From Mansonella perstans (taxonomy: Eukaryota; Nematoda; Chromadorea; Rhabditida; Onchocercidae), in assembly GCA_037074765.1 (NCBI GenBank), contig JBAMDO010000075.1:124001-188000 (forward strand): a stretch of DNA of 64,000 nucleotides, read 5' to 3'. The stretch's first letter is position 1; each line of letters begins with the position of its first letter. The translations under genes and the position numbers were made by a program. A model generated the notes under the pieces. The model saw only the letters and a program-made list of their open reading frames with translations, was not told the DNA's origin and made no database searches. Below are positions 11,901-24,500 of the stretch, in pieces.

Positions 11901-14900
11901 AGTGACATCAGCAGCCGATGAATTGAAATATAACATTCATCGAACAAAAATTAGATCTGCACCACTTGAGTCTTCATCAAATGTTACTGTAATTGAAGGG
12001 CAAACAGAACGAAACTTTGTTCCGGTTTATGATTTTTCATATGTTCCCAATTTTCCGGCATTCGCTAGAGATATGGAAATGGCTACCGGCCCAACTGCAG
12101 TTGTTGTGAAGAAGCAGATCGGGTTTGCAGATCGGGATGTAAGAAAACTGACTTCAGGAGAAAAAACTTTTGTTTCGGAATCAGCCTGGAAATTGAATTC
12201 CAAAATGGAAGGGCAGGATGTTCAGTGTATGGAACCGAAAACTTTTGATAGTGAACAATTATTTCATCGAAATGAAAAAACTGATGATGAAACATCAGAC
12301 GAGTCGTACAAATTTACCCAGACACCTCCAGATATTCCAGTTCAAGCAGCTCATCCAACGGACTACAAAAGACCGAGCGGTTTTGTGGAGCAAATCAAAC
12401 GACAAGTAACGCAGGTGCGTGTTGTAATACAAAATTAATATGCCACTCTTTGTTTCTTCTTTTTTTTTCAAAATATCAAAAAAAATGAAAATAGTTGCTG
12501 TCATTGTTACCTTATATATTGCATGCTTCCTTTTTCAGTTTGTTTGTTTTTCTTGGCTGTATGTTTTTTAGTTTGTATCTTTAATTATCATATGATTGCT
12601 GCATGCACACACTTTAAATCAGTTTAAATTGTACATTGCCATTTTATTTTATTTTTTATAATTGAAAAATAAAATTCCAAAAATTGAGAATTCCCGTTTC
12701 CTTTAAAAAAGAATCGTACAACTATTTTGTGTAACATTACTTTTTATATCACTGTCATGTGTTTGTTGTGCTTTTGTTTTTCTATTCTGCTTATTTCATT
12801 TGTTGTGAAATCTAGAAATTATTTAAAAAAAAAAAAACATATGCTTACTAAGTTTTTATTTGCAAGTAGCTTTTACAAAATATGTTTTGTAGTGTCAAAA
12901 TATGCATTGTAGTATGCACATGAAATGCAGCTAGTGTTCTGTTTCTGATAATATAATTTTTTATTTTAGGTTGTTACCAAAACATCGCCATCATCAGATG
13001 TTGGAAAGAAGCTGAAAAAAGTAAAGAAACAAGCGCAGACAAGTACATTATCAGGTGAAAGCAAAAATTCATGTATGTCTGGATTCGAATCTGCTTCATA
13101 TAATGATTTCTTCTCTTTTAATCAGCCAGAGGTATTTTCTATGGATTTTTATATGAATTGTTATTACATAAAGCAAGATTCATCATACAAGCATTCTATT
13201 GTTTTTGTGGAATACACACAATACTCAAAAGAAATCGCTTATATTCAGCAACGTTTACATTGCATAATATTTGATTAGTAATTAAAAATTTATTATAGTT
13301 TCTTACTTTCTGCTTTGCAATAAATACATTGCAGAAAAATGAAGGCAGTCAGCCTGAAGTGATTGGTGAATTGTATTCTGACGAATTACATTCTGAATTA
13401 CATTCGAAGCTAAACGATCAAGGCGTGCTGAAAAAGTCCAGAGAAGGAATGTGTGATCTAAAGAATGTCGAAGTTGGACCAGCCAATTATCTGGCTGATG
13501 TTGTAAGTTACCAACCATTTTTTTTATTTGATCCTTGCATGAGATCGACTTTGTATTTTTGTTTTCGAAATTAGTTTATCTTGCCTTTTTTATATTCATA
13601 AGATTTTTTTTTTTTTTTTTTGCATCAGATGAAAAACTGTTATAATGAGTCTGTTTGAAATCGATAGCTTTCATTGGTTAATGAATTTTTTTTTTATTTT
13701 TCTGATTATTATTATAAACTTGAACGTGAGACATATTTTTTTCTGTTTTTTTCAGACTTCTAGCTTTCTGTAAAAAGTACTAATTTTATGATGTATTTAA
13801 ATTGTATTTGAAATTAAATATCTTATATAAACAATTAAGTAATTTGATGCTTCATAAATGCTTATAATCATGAAATTATATGTCGGTTATGAAAATCTGC
13901 TTTATAAGTTGTTACAATATTGCAATTTGTTGCCAACTAAATTCTCCTCATTCATTTAAATGCTGTCCTTCAATAGACTAGTTAATGGCTTCGCTAATTA
14001 TGATAGTTTTTAGCAATTATACTATCCTTCAGATTTTTCATTTTACTTTTATTTTGCACTAAAGTTAATTTTTTTCATTTTTTTCCCGTTGAATGATGTG
14101 ATTGTCATACTTCAATATCCAAGATCTGTAGGGACAAAAAATAGTAATGAAATGAATGATCATCGGTCAGCTCTTTTTTTTGCGCATTTCTGCATTAGTT
14201 TAATATGTTATTTCCGTTATTGCCAACTTTAATGATGGATTTAAAAGAAGGCAAGAAAATTTCTTCTTCTTCATGCTTATATTTTTTTATTTGTAAATTT
14301 AACCAGAAAAGCAAAATATTGCCATTTGGTTATCCTAAAATAAACTCCTCAAAATGAGGATTTAATTTTTGTTTTATGTCTTTATTTTGTTTTTGTTAGT
14401 TTTTTTTATTAGTAATAATTTAATATTTTTTTATTTAATGTAATTTATTATTTTGTTTTTTTTAGTATTGTTTTAAAATCATTTTGGTTTTTTTATGTTT
14501 CCTATGTCGATAATAAGCATAGGAAACATAAAGAAAAAAGCAGATATACACAGAAATATTTTACTTCTTGAATTTGGTCAGTTTGCTAGTCTTAAAATGT
14601 ATCGTATAATTGTTTCCTTTTTCTAAAGATAGAATTTAGTTAATTTACGAATTTAATCGTCACATTTAGGAATTGTGTGTTGCAGTTTATCCAATTTTTT
14701 TTTAAAAATCATCTGTAAATATTTTCTTTCCAAAAATGAAAGCCGACTGAAAGTTTTGAATATTTTTCATGTTACCCAGTGCAACATAAGTACTTGCATT
14801 AGAAAATGCGATTATAGTAGATAGAGAACTTTTTGAAATATCTTCTAGTTTTGTATTTTTGAATACTGAATGGATTTCTCATTTTTAGTGTTGTTTAGTG

Positions 14901-16384
14901 TTATTTCAAATGCTTTATAATTAATTTTTTTTTCGCCTTAGGACGTCTCGCTTCCTCGTACAAACTTTGAATCATGGAAAGAAATAACAAACAAACCTGT
15001 GACAATGATCACTAATGTTGATCAACAAGGAAATATCACCAGGTTTGTTCGACCTGAAAAATTTTCTGCTTTTTGCGCTACGAAACAATTTTTCAAAGCT
15101 TTCAAAAAAACCATACCTTGTCGCAAAACAGTCTCTTTTGATGTGATGAGGGTGCTTTATCAAAATATATATTTTGCATAAGCATGATATTGATAGTATT
15201 GTTTGTGGTAGAATAATTGCCAAGATTTTATAGTATTGCTTCTTTTTTATGCTATACGATTTTCTGAGAAATTCTAGATTGATAGACTGCGTTGTTGTTG
15301 CAGAAAGACGATTGAGGCGCAACAAGTGACGCATACCGTGGAACACCAAGGCTACCAAACTTCTAGTGCTCCGAGCCGGAATGAAGATTCCGTAATGTTT
15401 TTCGTGAGCTTGCATCATCAGTAAATCCTAATTTTTCCTAATGACGACAAATGGTTCGCGTTTATTTGATCATTTCTAAAAAGATAGTAGTGATATGGTT
15501 CTCTCAAAATATATTACTATCCAGCACACTTGAAGAAAGATGTTAAAATTTCATAAGCTGGTTCTTTTATCAGGCGTTGAATGTGATTGAGGCAACGAAG
15601 AAGTCACTTATACTTGGTGATAATGGTAACAGGACAGTTTTTCAAGCACCAGTTGTTGAAACACTTGACAATAAATTGGCTTATGAAGTTGCGCGTGATA
15701 TTAATGAAGCCAGCGGAAATGATTATTCGTATATTCCAGGAGAATTAGTTTCCAGTCATACCGTTACACAGGGCAACCGTACTATCGAAATAATAACTGT
15801 AAGGTTTTTCTTGTATTCCGAAAAAAATTTTTGTTTTTTCTATTTTTATTTTTCTTTTATTTCTGACAGCTTACTAGAGCTAATATAACCATAATAATTT
15901 ATTGCAATATTATGAATCACAGAAACATCAAGTTATGCAATGCATCGAACTTATTGTTATTATGTTATTAGTAATTAGAGGTGCATACGTGCTACGGATT
16001 TCATTTTATTCTGGTTATTTTTTTATTTGAGGAATTATTCAGTTTGCATTTCGAACTACTTTCACTCCGAGCATTTTCAGTATAAGACAGAGAAAAATGG
16101 TGTTATCGAGACTCACGTTCAGCATCGCGTGACCATTCATTCCAGTGACAATATTGATCATGACGCTGTAAGTTCACTTCAATTTGTCAATAACTGGTAA
16201 TTATGATAAATAACATGCTTCTTATAAAGAATTTTTCATTAGAAAATAACACAATTCAGATGAACTACTTAGAGATAATTTTTTCATATTCTTCAGTTTT
16301 GAAAGCAATATTTTTGCAATTTATCTGTGTAGAATATCATTTTCTGTCACACTCCTATTTTAAATCATCGAGAATCATAATTTT

Positions 16385-16428
<44 letters not shown>

Positions 16429-16564
16429 ATATTACTTAAGAGACCAAAATTGGGAAATAGGAGACATTTTGCAGGAACTGGATCAAGCTATTTTGGAGGC
16501 TACTAATATGAATCCGAATATGACAGTTGAAAAAATTGAAGTGAAACATGAATCACAGTGTTAA
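2975..16564 (+). CDS. frm-1: Protein 4.1 / coracle orthologue (FERM-FA-CTD), giant-exon form
   Basis: This gene links membrane proteins and spectrin-actin at the cell cortex. The exons read as 2975-3040, 3559-3663, 4128-4170, 4833-4953, 5064-5237, 5499-5586, 5994-6146, 6272-6369, 6665-6834, 7080-7165, 7558-12414, 12970-13131, 13335-13502, 14942-15042, 15304-15391, 15574-15798, 16081-16167 and 16475-16564. All phases agree and the product is about 2293 residues. Residues about 9-310 form the three-lobed FERM domain: [48 protein letters not shown] and FFRLIQP are typical 4.1 blocks. An FA-type region follows ([14 protein letters not shown]). The C-terminus ends like the 4.1 CTD ([13 protein letters not shown]), and exons 14-18 cover that domain. 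Exon 11 alone encodes about 1619 residues of basic, polar, probably disordered linker. It has a Thr-rich start and internal repeats and resembles no catalytic domain. Vertebrate 4.1 proteins are roughly 600-1000 residues. The orthology call rests on FERM plus CTD; the exact N-terminus is less certain. Confidence 0.9.
7700..7858 (+). repeat. Thr-rich low-complexity coding tract in exon 11 of the 4.1 gene
   Basis: A stretch of about 50 codons dominated by ACT/ACA/ACC with interspersed GTT and GCT, giving Thr/Val/Ala-rich sequence (for example [17 protein letters not shown]). It looks like an expanded ACN triplet repeat. The frame stays open on both sides and it is flanked by ordinary codons. 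Confidence 0.85.
8041..10404 (+). repeat. Six-copy degenerate peptide repeat (P-[IL]-x-E-Y-x-x-[VI]-YHPG type) in exon 11
   Basis: Copies lie at about 8041-8085 ([15 protein letters not shown]), 8254-8298 ([13 protein letters not shown]), 8470-8508 ([13 protein letters not shown]), 9061-9114 ([17 protein letters not shown]), 9919-9969 ([16 protein letters not shown]) and 10354-10404 ([17 protein letters not shown]). The last three share an upstream extension with Tyr, a GPL-like patch and an acidic run, and a downstream basic run ([20 protein letters not shown]). They are too diverged at DNA level to be a recent tandem array. No named domain was recognised. Confidence 0.75.
12668..12673 (+). 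terminator. Possible intronic polyadenylation signal (AATAAA) for a short 4.1 isoform
   Basis: If the donor at 12415 is not used, the giant exon runs on to a stop at 12436-12438. A consensus AATAAA follows about 230 bases later inside the intron. Such a transcript would encode FERM plus the repeat tail without the CTD. AATAAA is common in AT-rich DNA, so the call is weak. Confidence 0.3.
14488..14536 (+). repeat. Intronic inverted repeat / hairpin
   Basis: The arms 'tatgtttcctatg' (14494-14506) and 'cataggaaacata' (14518-14530) are perfect complements separated by an 11-base loop. Further T:A pairs extend the stem to roughly 18-19 bp. It lies in intron 13 of the 4.1 gene. Confidence 0.8.
16386..16423 (+). 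repeat. Poly(T) run, 38 bases
   Basis: An uninterrupted T homopolymer in the last intron of the 4.1 gene, about 50 bases before the final acceptor. Exact length is unreliable because of sequencing and slippage. Confidence 0.9.
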
Positions 16565-16650
16565 CATGAAACTTCTCACTTACTGTCTTGCCATTAATCC
16601 CATTACCTGTTATGACTTTTAATTATTCTATCATGAAAAATTATTGCAAA

Positions 16651-16656
16651 AATAAA
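16651..16656 (+). terminator. Polyadenylation signal of the 4.1 gene
   Basis: AATAAA 86 bases after the TAA stop at 16562-16564, a spacing typical of nematode 3' UTRs. Confidence 0.6.
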
Positions 16657-18560
16657 CTTTTTGTCTGAATTATTTCCATACTGTTTATGCGACTTTTCAT
16701 TTTTGTTGTTTCAAATGTATCAATGTTGCAATTAATTGCTTTGAAATTATTATAAGGAATGTTGGTCGAATTTTTGGCCTTCTCTATCAGAGCTTCGGAT
16801 CTTTGTTTTCTCATTTTTTGCTTCCATTTCAAGGCGCTACTGTCTATTATATCCATGTAAATTTCTTTTTTTGTCTCAGAACTAACTTTTATATGTCTAT
16901 GGTTCAAGCTTCATAAATACAATCTTATTCATTTAAAAAACCATTGAAAAAGATGCGCCTTTAAAAGATACAGAAGTGAAAATTCTTGAATTTCACCAAA
17001 TTCGCATACATTAAATTAATCAAATTTCTAATTTATCAGCTATCATATTAGCGTATTAAATCTTGGCCATTTAAAATACTGGTAACAGTAATAAATTTGA
17101 TTGGGAATTTTTTTCTGAAGAAGTGAAACTTATAATTTTGACTGTCCAAACTCTCAAATCATCAGTTGTCAATGAGACATTATTATGTAAATTTCAGTCT
17201 TACGTTTTTTGTTGATGAGCACGATAACGCAAGGAAACTGCTGTATTATGGTTTTTTTCTTGTTCTGTGTTTTTTGAGATAAAAAGTTGATAAAAGAAGA
17301 AGTCGAATTCATGTTGAGAAATTCTACACCCATATTTTTTACCTGGATTCTTAGCTAATTACAAGTTCATTCTGCATCTTTGTCATTGGATGTGTCGCCA
17401 ACTGTTTGAAGTTCTTGTTTTTTTCAGAATTTTTTTTGCGAAATTAAAAAAAAAGAATTTGACAGCAAATACAAAAGAAAAAGGAAAGAATGGTTATATT
17501 CGTTCCATAAAGAGAATATTTAAAAATGTTAAGTGATGATTTGTCTTTATTTTTTTTATATATATAATTCATTATGCTCTTTGCTTTTTTCACATTTTCG
17601 GTTTCGGTTATTCATCTTTATTATCTTGTTTCTACAACAAAAAAAAATTTGTTATTACAACTTTTTAATTTTTCAGCTAAATTTAAAACAAGGCATTGTT
17701 TTGTCAAAAGTATGCATAAAATACTTGTCATGGAAGTGATTCCCGGAATTGCTTATTGATCTGACGTAAATAATCACTACAGACAAAATTATGAAGACTG
17801 AATCATTTACTTAATTCTGTTAATTTTGGGAAACTCGGCGAGAAAAAAATTGGGAAACCCCAGATGATAATGAAATAAAAAACTCAGGGACCGCGATTGA
17901 TTGGCTGTATCTCTTTTATAATAGGTGGCATTCATAATAGATTTCGAGAAATTTACACTATTGTATTCTACAAAGGATTTGCTATAAATTATAGACAATG
18001 CTTGATAGATGCTTGAACAATAGGATTACATCATTTTCTTCCCAAAATGAAGTGTGCTAATGATTATTTATAATTCTGTTTTAGCTTTGCTTATTCTACG
18101 CTCCAATTAATTTCCTCAATTTTATGCTTCTGTTAGCGTCACCAATTGCATCTCTGAATTTTCCTGTACAATTACTGAATTCTTTGTAGTTCTTAAAATC
18201 AATTTCCTCTTTAATTGATCCAGCATCCTTATAGCTGGTATAATGCAGTATAGCATTATAGAATTTTCTGCAATGGAAAAAAAGAATGTCCCCTTTTGTA
18301 GCAATCAAATCATTAAAGAAAGTCAATTAAATTTAGATCAAAATCAAATCATCCGTAGCACTATATACTAATAAGAAACTTTTTGCATAAAGATTTAAAA
18401 AATAGGAAAGCAAGGAAGCGTTCATCAACATGATCATTTAGCACATGTTGACGAAATACAACGATTGTTTTGGAACAAATTGCTGCTGCGCAATAAGGAA
18501 TGAAAACAACTATACGCATCATTCTTTTCAAAATAACTGAAATCAAAATATCAAAAATAT
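16657..18560. other. Intergenic region between the 4.1 gene and the duplicated protease segment
   Basis: About 1.9 kb of AT-rich DNA. Short open frames exist on both strands (for example 16641-16904 minus, charged but without an ATG, and 17533-17759 plus, hydrophobic low-complexity). None shows splice support or family resemblance. I see no RNA gene or regulatory element that can be named. Confidence 0.5.
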
Positions 18561-19380
18561 GGCATTGTTGCAGCAATGAGAAAAGTAATTTTTGATCAGC
18601 TGAAATTTTTTATCACTTAATTTGATACCGGATTGTTTTTCATTTCTTGCAAAACAAAACTGCTATTGTACAGTAGCTAACAATATTTTTCACACATTTA
18701 CAAGATCATAAATCATCAGAAAATTTCCGACTTTTAGTAACAACGTGCAAAAACTGCCGGATTCCTTTTTCTCCTACTAATAGTGCTGGCAATGAATTTA
18801 GTTGAAAGTAGTGAAAATAGAACTACTTACATTTTTCAGAATTTCTCGGCAAAATTCCCGCGTGAGATATCGAATTCGACTAGTTTAAATTTTCACATCT
18901 TGCAAAATTCAATTCGTATCAAAAAACTCCACCTACTTATTTTTCGGATATCTATTAAATCATTTCAAATTGTATCACTTTCTTTCCTTAATTATCACCA
19001 GAAGAATACAAAGCTTCAATTAGTTAGCTGATTCAAGATGTGTTCATTAATTATATGGAAAAATTATAAATGTTTTTTATTCTGAAATGGCAATAAAAGC
19101 TTTTTAAAAGATTTCACAAGTATTTGAATTAATTATTTTCAAAATAGAAGAAATTATCGAAGAAACTCAAAAGTTATCATTCATACAACAAAAAACAATA
19201 GTGCACCAAACATATAAATAATAGTGATAATAAGAATTGTAAACAACTTTAAAGTATTTTACAACAGAATAAAAATCATTGATAACAAAATTGAGCAAAG
19301 TTGTGAAATAAACATGTCTGAGACATTTCTTTTTGCCAACAAATGATAATTGCGATAAAATTGTTTTCATCACAAATTTG

Positions 19381-19389
19381 ATATAAATA
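19381..19389 (+). promoter_or_regulatory. Candidate TATA box of the copy-1 protease gene
   Basis: 'atataaata' lies about 63 bases upstream of the ATG at 19452. The same sequence is kept in copy 2 at 27563-27571. Low specificity in AT-rich DNA. Confidence 0.35.
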
Positions 19390-19451
19390 CAGTATTAAAC
19401 GACGATCTTGTCAGTGTTTCATAAAGAAAGAAGAATTTCCCGACTTACCCA

Positions 19452-21570
19452 ATGAAAGCATTACTTATTTTATACTTGGCCACTTTCATTGTGCCTATTT
19501 ATACAAATCCATTTGACGAATTGTAAGTATTTCACTTTTTTGAAACATAATAGTGCACAGAAAAGCTTCAAAATACAATAGTTATATTGTTGATCAATCC
19601 TGCTTGTTATAAATGAATCAAAAATTTTAATCATTTGCAATTTCTCTTTTTCTAGCAATCTGAAAGGTTATAAAATTCTTTTTTTTTTGTATAATTTTTC
19701 CATACAATTTTGTTTTACTGTATGTTAATATTGATGAATTCAAAGTTAAAATCAAATTTCTATTGCAGAGATAATGATGACACTCCAGGTAAAATTCATT
19801 CCTTATATCAACAACATTATTCAAAATACAAAACTTACCTGAAAGAATTTGGTAAGTCAATTAATTCTTTGCTGTGAGTTCATAAATTTTCTTTTAAAAA
19901 AAGCTTCAAATTATTAACTTTTGAATAAAGTTGAAGTTTTCATATCACTCAGATATATTCTGTCATTCGTTAAGGCAAAAAACATGATCTATCAGTTCCG
20001 GAACCAATCCGATTGCTTAAATTTGCTCAAACAGTGAAAAGGATTGATGAACATAACCAACGTTACAGTAAGGGACTGGTAACATACAAATTGGGTCTGA
20101 ATGAAATGAGCGATTGGGTTCGTAATTTTTATTCAATAATGAAAATTTAAATTTAAACATATAATAACAATTATTGTTGTACATTTCGCTTTTTTCTTTT
20201 CTCATTTTGTTTTTGTCTTTCTTTTTACTTTTTTCACTTTTTTTTGTAGACTGAAGAGGAGGAAAAAAGGCTTTTCGGATATCGACCAGATATGAGTGTA
20301 AAAACAGAAATAAATATGAGCAAAATACTCGGGGAAAAGCAAATCAAACGTATACCAAAGTGTGTTGATTACAGAAAAAGGCTGAAAGATGTACCGGTAG
20401 CAAACCAAGTAAGTGAAATTGTTTTTTTTTGGAATTATAGCGATTATAATTTGAAGCAATTCATTTTTCTTTCAATTTTCACTATCATTTTTGTTTTGTT
20501 TGTCTTTTTTTTCTGGACATGCATGAAACGGTACTTGAATATATTATTACGAATTGAAATCAATTTTTAGGGTCAATGTGGAGTATGTTTTATCTTTTCG
20601 GCACTAGCTACGCTTGAAATGTATTATGCGATCAGAAGTAAAAAACCATCCGAAAGATTATCAGTGCAAGAAGTAATGGATTGTAGTAAAATGCAAAAAT
20701 GCTTCGGACGTGGCGGGATACCCGATGAAGTATATGAAAATTTGTCGTTTCATTATTAACTGATAAATTATTATTTACAAAGAGTTGTTATTGATCGATG
20801 AAATAATTGATAAAAATAGTTTTCAGGTTTTCAAATGGGTTGCTGCGAACGGTGTAACAACCGATGAAAATTATCCGTATAAAGAAGATAATGGTATATC
20901 TTGCCCAAACGTTAAGCGTGATCGAATAAAGAATGGATTAGCTGGCAGTGTTAGCTTACCTCGTGACAATGAAGAAGTTATCAAAAAGGTGTTGGCAGTG
21001 TACGGGCCTGTTTCAGTGTCATTACATGCGTCATTACCTGACTTTAAGGATTATACAGAGGGTGAGTAAATTTGTAAGGTAATAAAAAATTAATCACATA
21101 GATATAAAGTATGATTGAAAAGGAATTTTAAAATTAATAAATTTAAAAATTAACTCCTTGATTTTAATTGCTGTAAGAAATTTTCGGTATTTATGACAAT
21201 CCAAATTGTCCAAAAGAAATCAATCATGCAGTAGTGGCAGTTGGTTATGGTGTCAAAGATGGGAAAAAATATTTCATCATCAGAAATAGGTATACTGCCA
21301 ATTTTTCACAAATGTTTAAGAATCAGAATTTTTTTTTATCTTAAATTCATTCCTGTAATCAAAAGATACTAATGAATCGAGATAGAAATATCGAAATAAT
21401 TTTTTGCATCGGAAACTACATTTAATTTAACTTTGCTTATCTGTCAAATCATTACCTATTTGTGTTGCAGTTGGGGCGAAACGTGGGGCGAAAAGGGATA
21501 CGGTTATATTCGCGCTGGAGTACTAATGTGTGGTATTGGCCGTGTTTCGAGCATACCAATGTTCTTCTGA
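19452..21570 (+). CDS. Papain-family (C1A, cathepsin L-like) secreted cysteine proteinase, copy 1
   Basis: Eight exons with consistent phase: 19452-19522, 19769-19851, 19975-20117, 20250-20408, 20571-20729, 20827-21061, 21178-21289 and 21471-21570; product 353 residues. It starts with a signal peptide (MKALLILYLATFIVPIYT). An I29 inhibitor prodomain follows (HSLYQQHYSKYKTYLKEFG ... LGLNEMSDW). The mature enzyme begins around VDYRKRLKDVPVANQ. The oxyanion Gln and catalytic Cys lie in QGQCGVCFIFSA, the catalytic His in EINHAVVAVGYG and the catalytic Asn in RNSWGETWG, so all active-site residues are present. Unusually the residue after the catalytic Cys is Phe, where Trp is nearly invariant in the family. 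The region equivalent to GCNGG reads CFGRGGIP. Filarial worms carry expanded cathepsin L-like families, and this fits such a lineage-specific group. The natural substrate cannot be read from sequence. Confidence 0.92.
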
Positions 21571-24500
21571 GAAAAAAATTATTAAATTTTGTTGCTAATA
21601 TAGTTTTTCAGCAATATTATTAGAATTGAATAAGTGGATTATATCTCCTACCTATTATCATTTCATAAATTGCATAAACTGAAATTCGAAGCATTACTTC
21701 TTGAATGCCTTCTCTCATTTAAAGCATCATTGTATGTTTTCTTCAAGTACTTTTGTGGATCATATAAAAAGTCATATGAACAAAGATGAAATGTAGAGAA
21801 AGAAAATACATGTTGAAAAATTAAAAGTAAAATTCTTCATTTCATGAAATTTAAATTTGAAGGTCTTTTTCTAACATTTATCTTCCATTATCAAAAAAAA
21901 AAAAATTGTCTTCATTTTGTCGTTATTTAGCTAATTAACTGTCAATGCATTTTTGATAAAGCTGATATGCGACCATAATGATTTTGTATGTGATAAACTT
22001 TTGGCTTTTATTAATCAAACCATCGTCTTCATTATTTGTCTATGCTGTTATTAAGTCAAATCAATAAATAATTTTTGAGAATGGCTTCCATGATATAAGT
22101 TTAAAAAACTTAAAGATGTTTTAAATGGTGCATAACAAGAAATGGTAAATTACAAAAAAGGAAGACTGAAGTGTATTCTTGGATGATCGGAGTCAAAAGC
22201 ACTTTACTTCGAACAATAAATAATGCCTTGAAAGTATAACATGCGAAAGTTAATGAACGAGTATACTATCACTTTTGCCATATTTTTGAATAGGTCGTAG
22301 TTATTTCAATATTTTCTAAAATAATTTTATACTTCATCGATGAACTTTAATTTCTATTATGATATCCATCCGATTCGATCTGATTCGAAAGGTTTTCAGC
22401 TGTATTAAGAAATATTCGGGTGACCTATTAATGAATGATTTTTTTCTCTTTTTTTCAAATTTCATATCATTCTTGACGAATTTATCATGGACAAAGCTAT
22501 CATGTTTGAAAGGATTTAATTTGCTATCTTTTGCTTCCTCATAGAGTCCAGGTTTATGGATTAAAATGAAAGAACATCCATTTTAAATAGAATCTTATTT
22601 AGGAATTGTTCATAATAGGAAATATGACTCGCTTAAAAATCTGATAACTTTTTTCAAGGCATGGCAAGAAGAAAGAGGGAGCTAATAATTCGTGGAAATT
22701 TTACAAATTCCATGTTTTATCGATTGGTTTTTTGAAATCATTTTGAAATTGTTAAACTTCAACTCTGTTATGTTCTAATCAAAGTAACATTTTTATTAAT
22801 CTCTCTGACAACAATTTTCTCAAAAATCGTTCCAATCAAAGTTTAGCAGACACGTAAATTCTGTTATCTATTAATGCTTGTAACATACCTCAAACCATTC
22901 TGATCAATTTCGCGCCGTTCAGAAAAACTACAACCTAGAAAGGAAAGTTCAATAATTAACAATTAATTTTGTCTATATTTTTGAATTTTGGCTCCGAATT
23001 TAAATACAGATATCCAAAATTAAATTAAGGTGAAGGCCATATCATCATCAAAATGGTTTACCATACAGTCGCAAGAATTCTGCTTGTTACTAATTTATTA
23101 TGTATTTCTCAACATTATCTTATTTATAAAGAAAAGCTTCTGAAATTGTTGTTTAATAAAAATCTAAATTTAACACAGTGAAACTGACAGACACGATATC
23201 TATAAGAACTTTTTTCGAATATCGAAAAAGCAAAAACAACTATTGAGCTATTAATTAATGATTTCAGATTAAAAAATTTATACTCTCGCTAGCGAAATCC
23301 TTAAATGTGATTCCTCTGAAACGTGTTTGTAAACGTCATTCGTATTTGTTGTTGTTTTTTTTTTTCCACATTGTCAAGTTGAATGAAAAAATACTGAAGG
23401 AAAAAAGATTCTTCTTTTTCTCTTTCTGTGAAATTTCCATTGTTAATTTTTCATTTTTGATAATCAAAAATAAAATATTAATTGATTGAGCATCCAGGAA
23501 AATATCCAGTTCGTCATTTCCAATGCATATTAAATTTTGGAAAATCCGCAAGAATGAATGAATCCGTGAATATTGAATTTTTGAAAAAGAAAAAAAAAGA
23601 AACTGATTTATTTAGAAGACTTTTTCTAATTTCTTATTCAATGCTTCTAATATGAATTCTTTTTTTCAATCAAATCTTTTTATATAAATGCAATGTAGCC
23701 TTCTAGATGTAAAACTACATCCAATGGAATAAATTTGAAATTTTTGGCCAATTTTTTCTTTTATAAATATCAAAAAGCATATAGATCAAAGATTTTTTTC
23801 AACAAAAAAAAGAAAGCAATTGAAATGCTTAGTTTCATTTACATTTCAATATTAGTTATATGACACGTGTGACTGGAAAATTACATTCAACAAGTGAGAA
23901 AGCTATTCAGTGATAAAGTTAACAATAATCTAAAAATTATGAAATTTGTACAGTCGAATTTTGATGTAGTGATATGATAGTACTTTGCACCTTTATATAT
24001 CTTTTGTTCAAACAGTTGCAAATTTGTTGAGAAGGATGGCAAATATATCTTTAACAGAAATTTTTAATAATTAATGTTGATCAATTAAAATGTAACGATG
24101 ATCAGTTCTTCCGTTTGTCCATTAAAATTTCTTAAAAGCAAAATTTGTTTTATTTAAGTTTTTCTTAAATTTTATTTCAGAATTTCTTTCGCTTAAAATG
24201 ACACATCTATATGGCCTATAAACATCTCTGATTAACATTTCATTTAGATAATGCATAATTTTTTCATTAATGTCACATTTAGGAATGCATTTTAATTTTC
24301 ATTTTTTTTTCCAAACAAAGACTTCAGACTATAAATTAATTTTAATAAGTTTCCTATTAACAACTGCATTCGATCCTTATTAGGCATCGAAAAATAGAAA
24401 CAAAAAAAAAAACTTCGTTATTCATAGTTTGCAATGAAATGGATCAAAAACTGAATGAGTAGTAAGTGTAAATGCTTGCTAATATCGATGATATGTAATC

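Noticed and set aside
16641..16907. Charged 88-residue minus-strand open frame after the 4.1 gene
   Set aside because: It starts at TTG, not ATG, overlaps the 4.1 3' UTR and its AATAAA, and has no splice or family support.
18783..19031. 82-codon open frame present in both duplication copies (repeated at 26965)
   Set aside because: Conservation is explained by the near identity of the whole duplicated segment; its differences are not coding-like and it resembles no family.
22359..22544. 61-codon open frame, also repeated in copy 2 at 30542
   Set aside because: Low-complexity Phe/Ser/Leu-rich peptide in non-coding flank, identical only because the region is duplicated.
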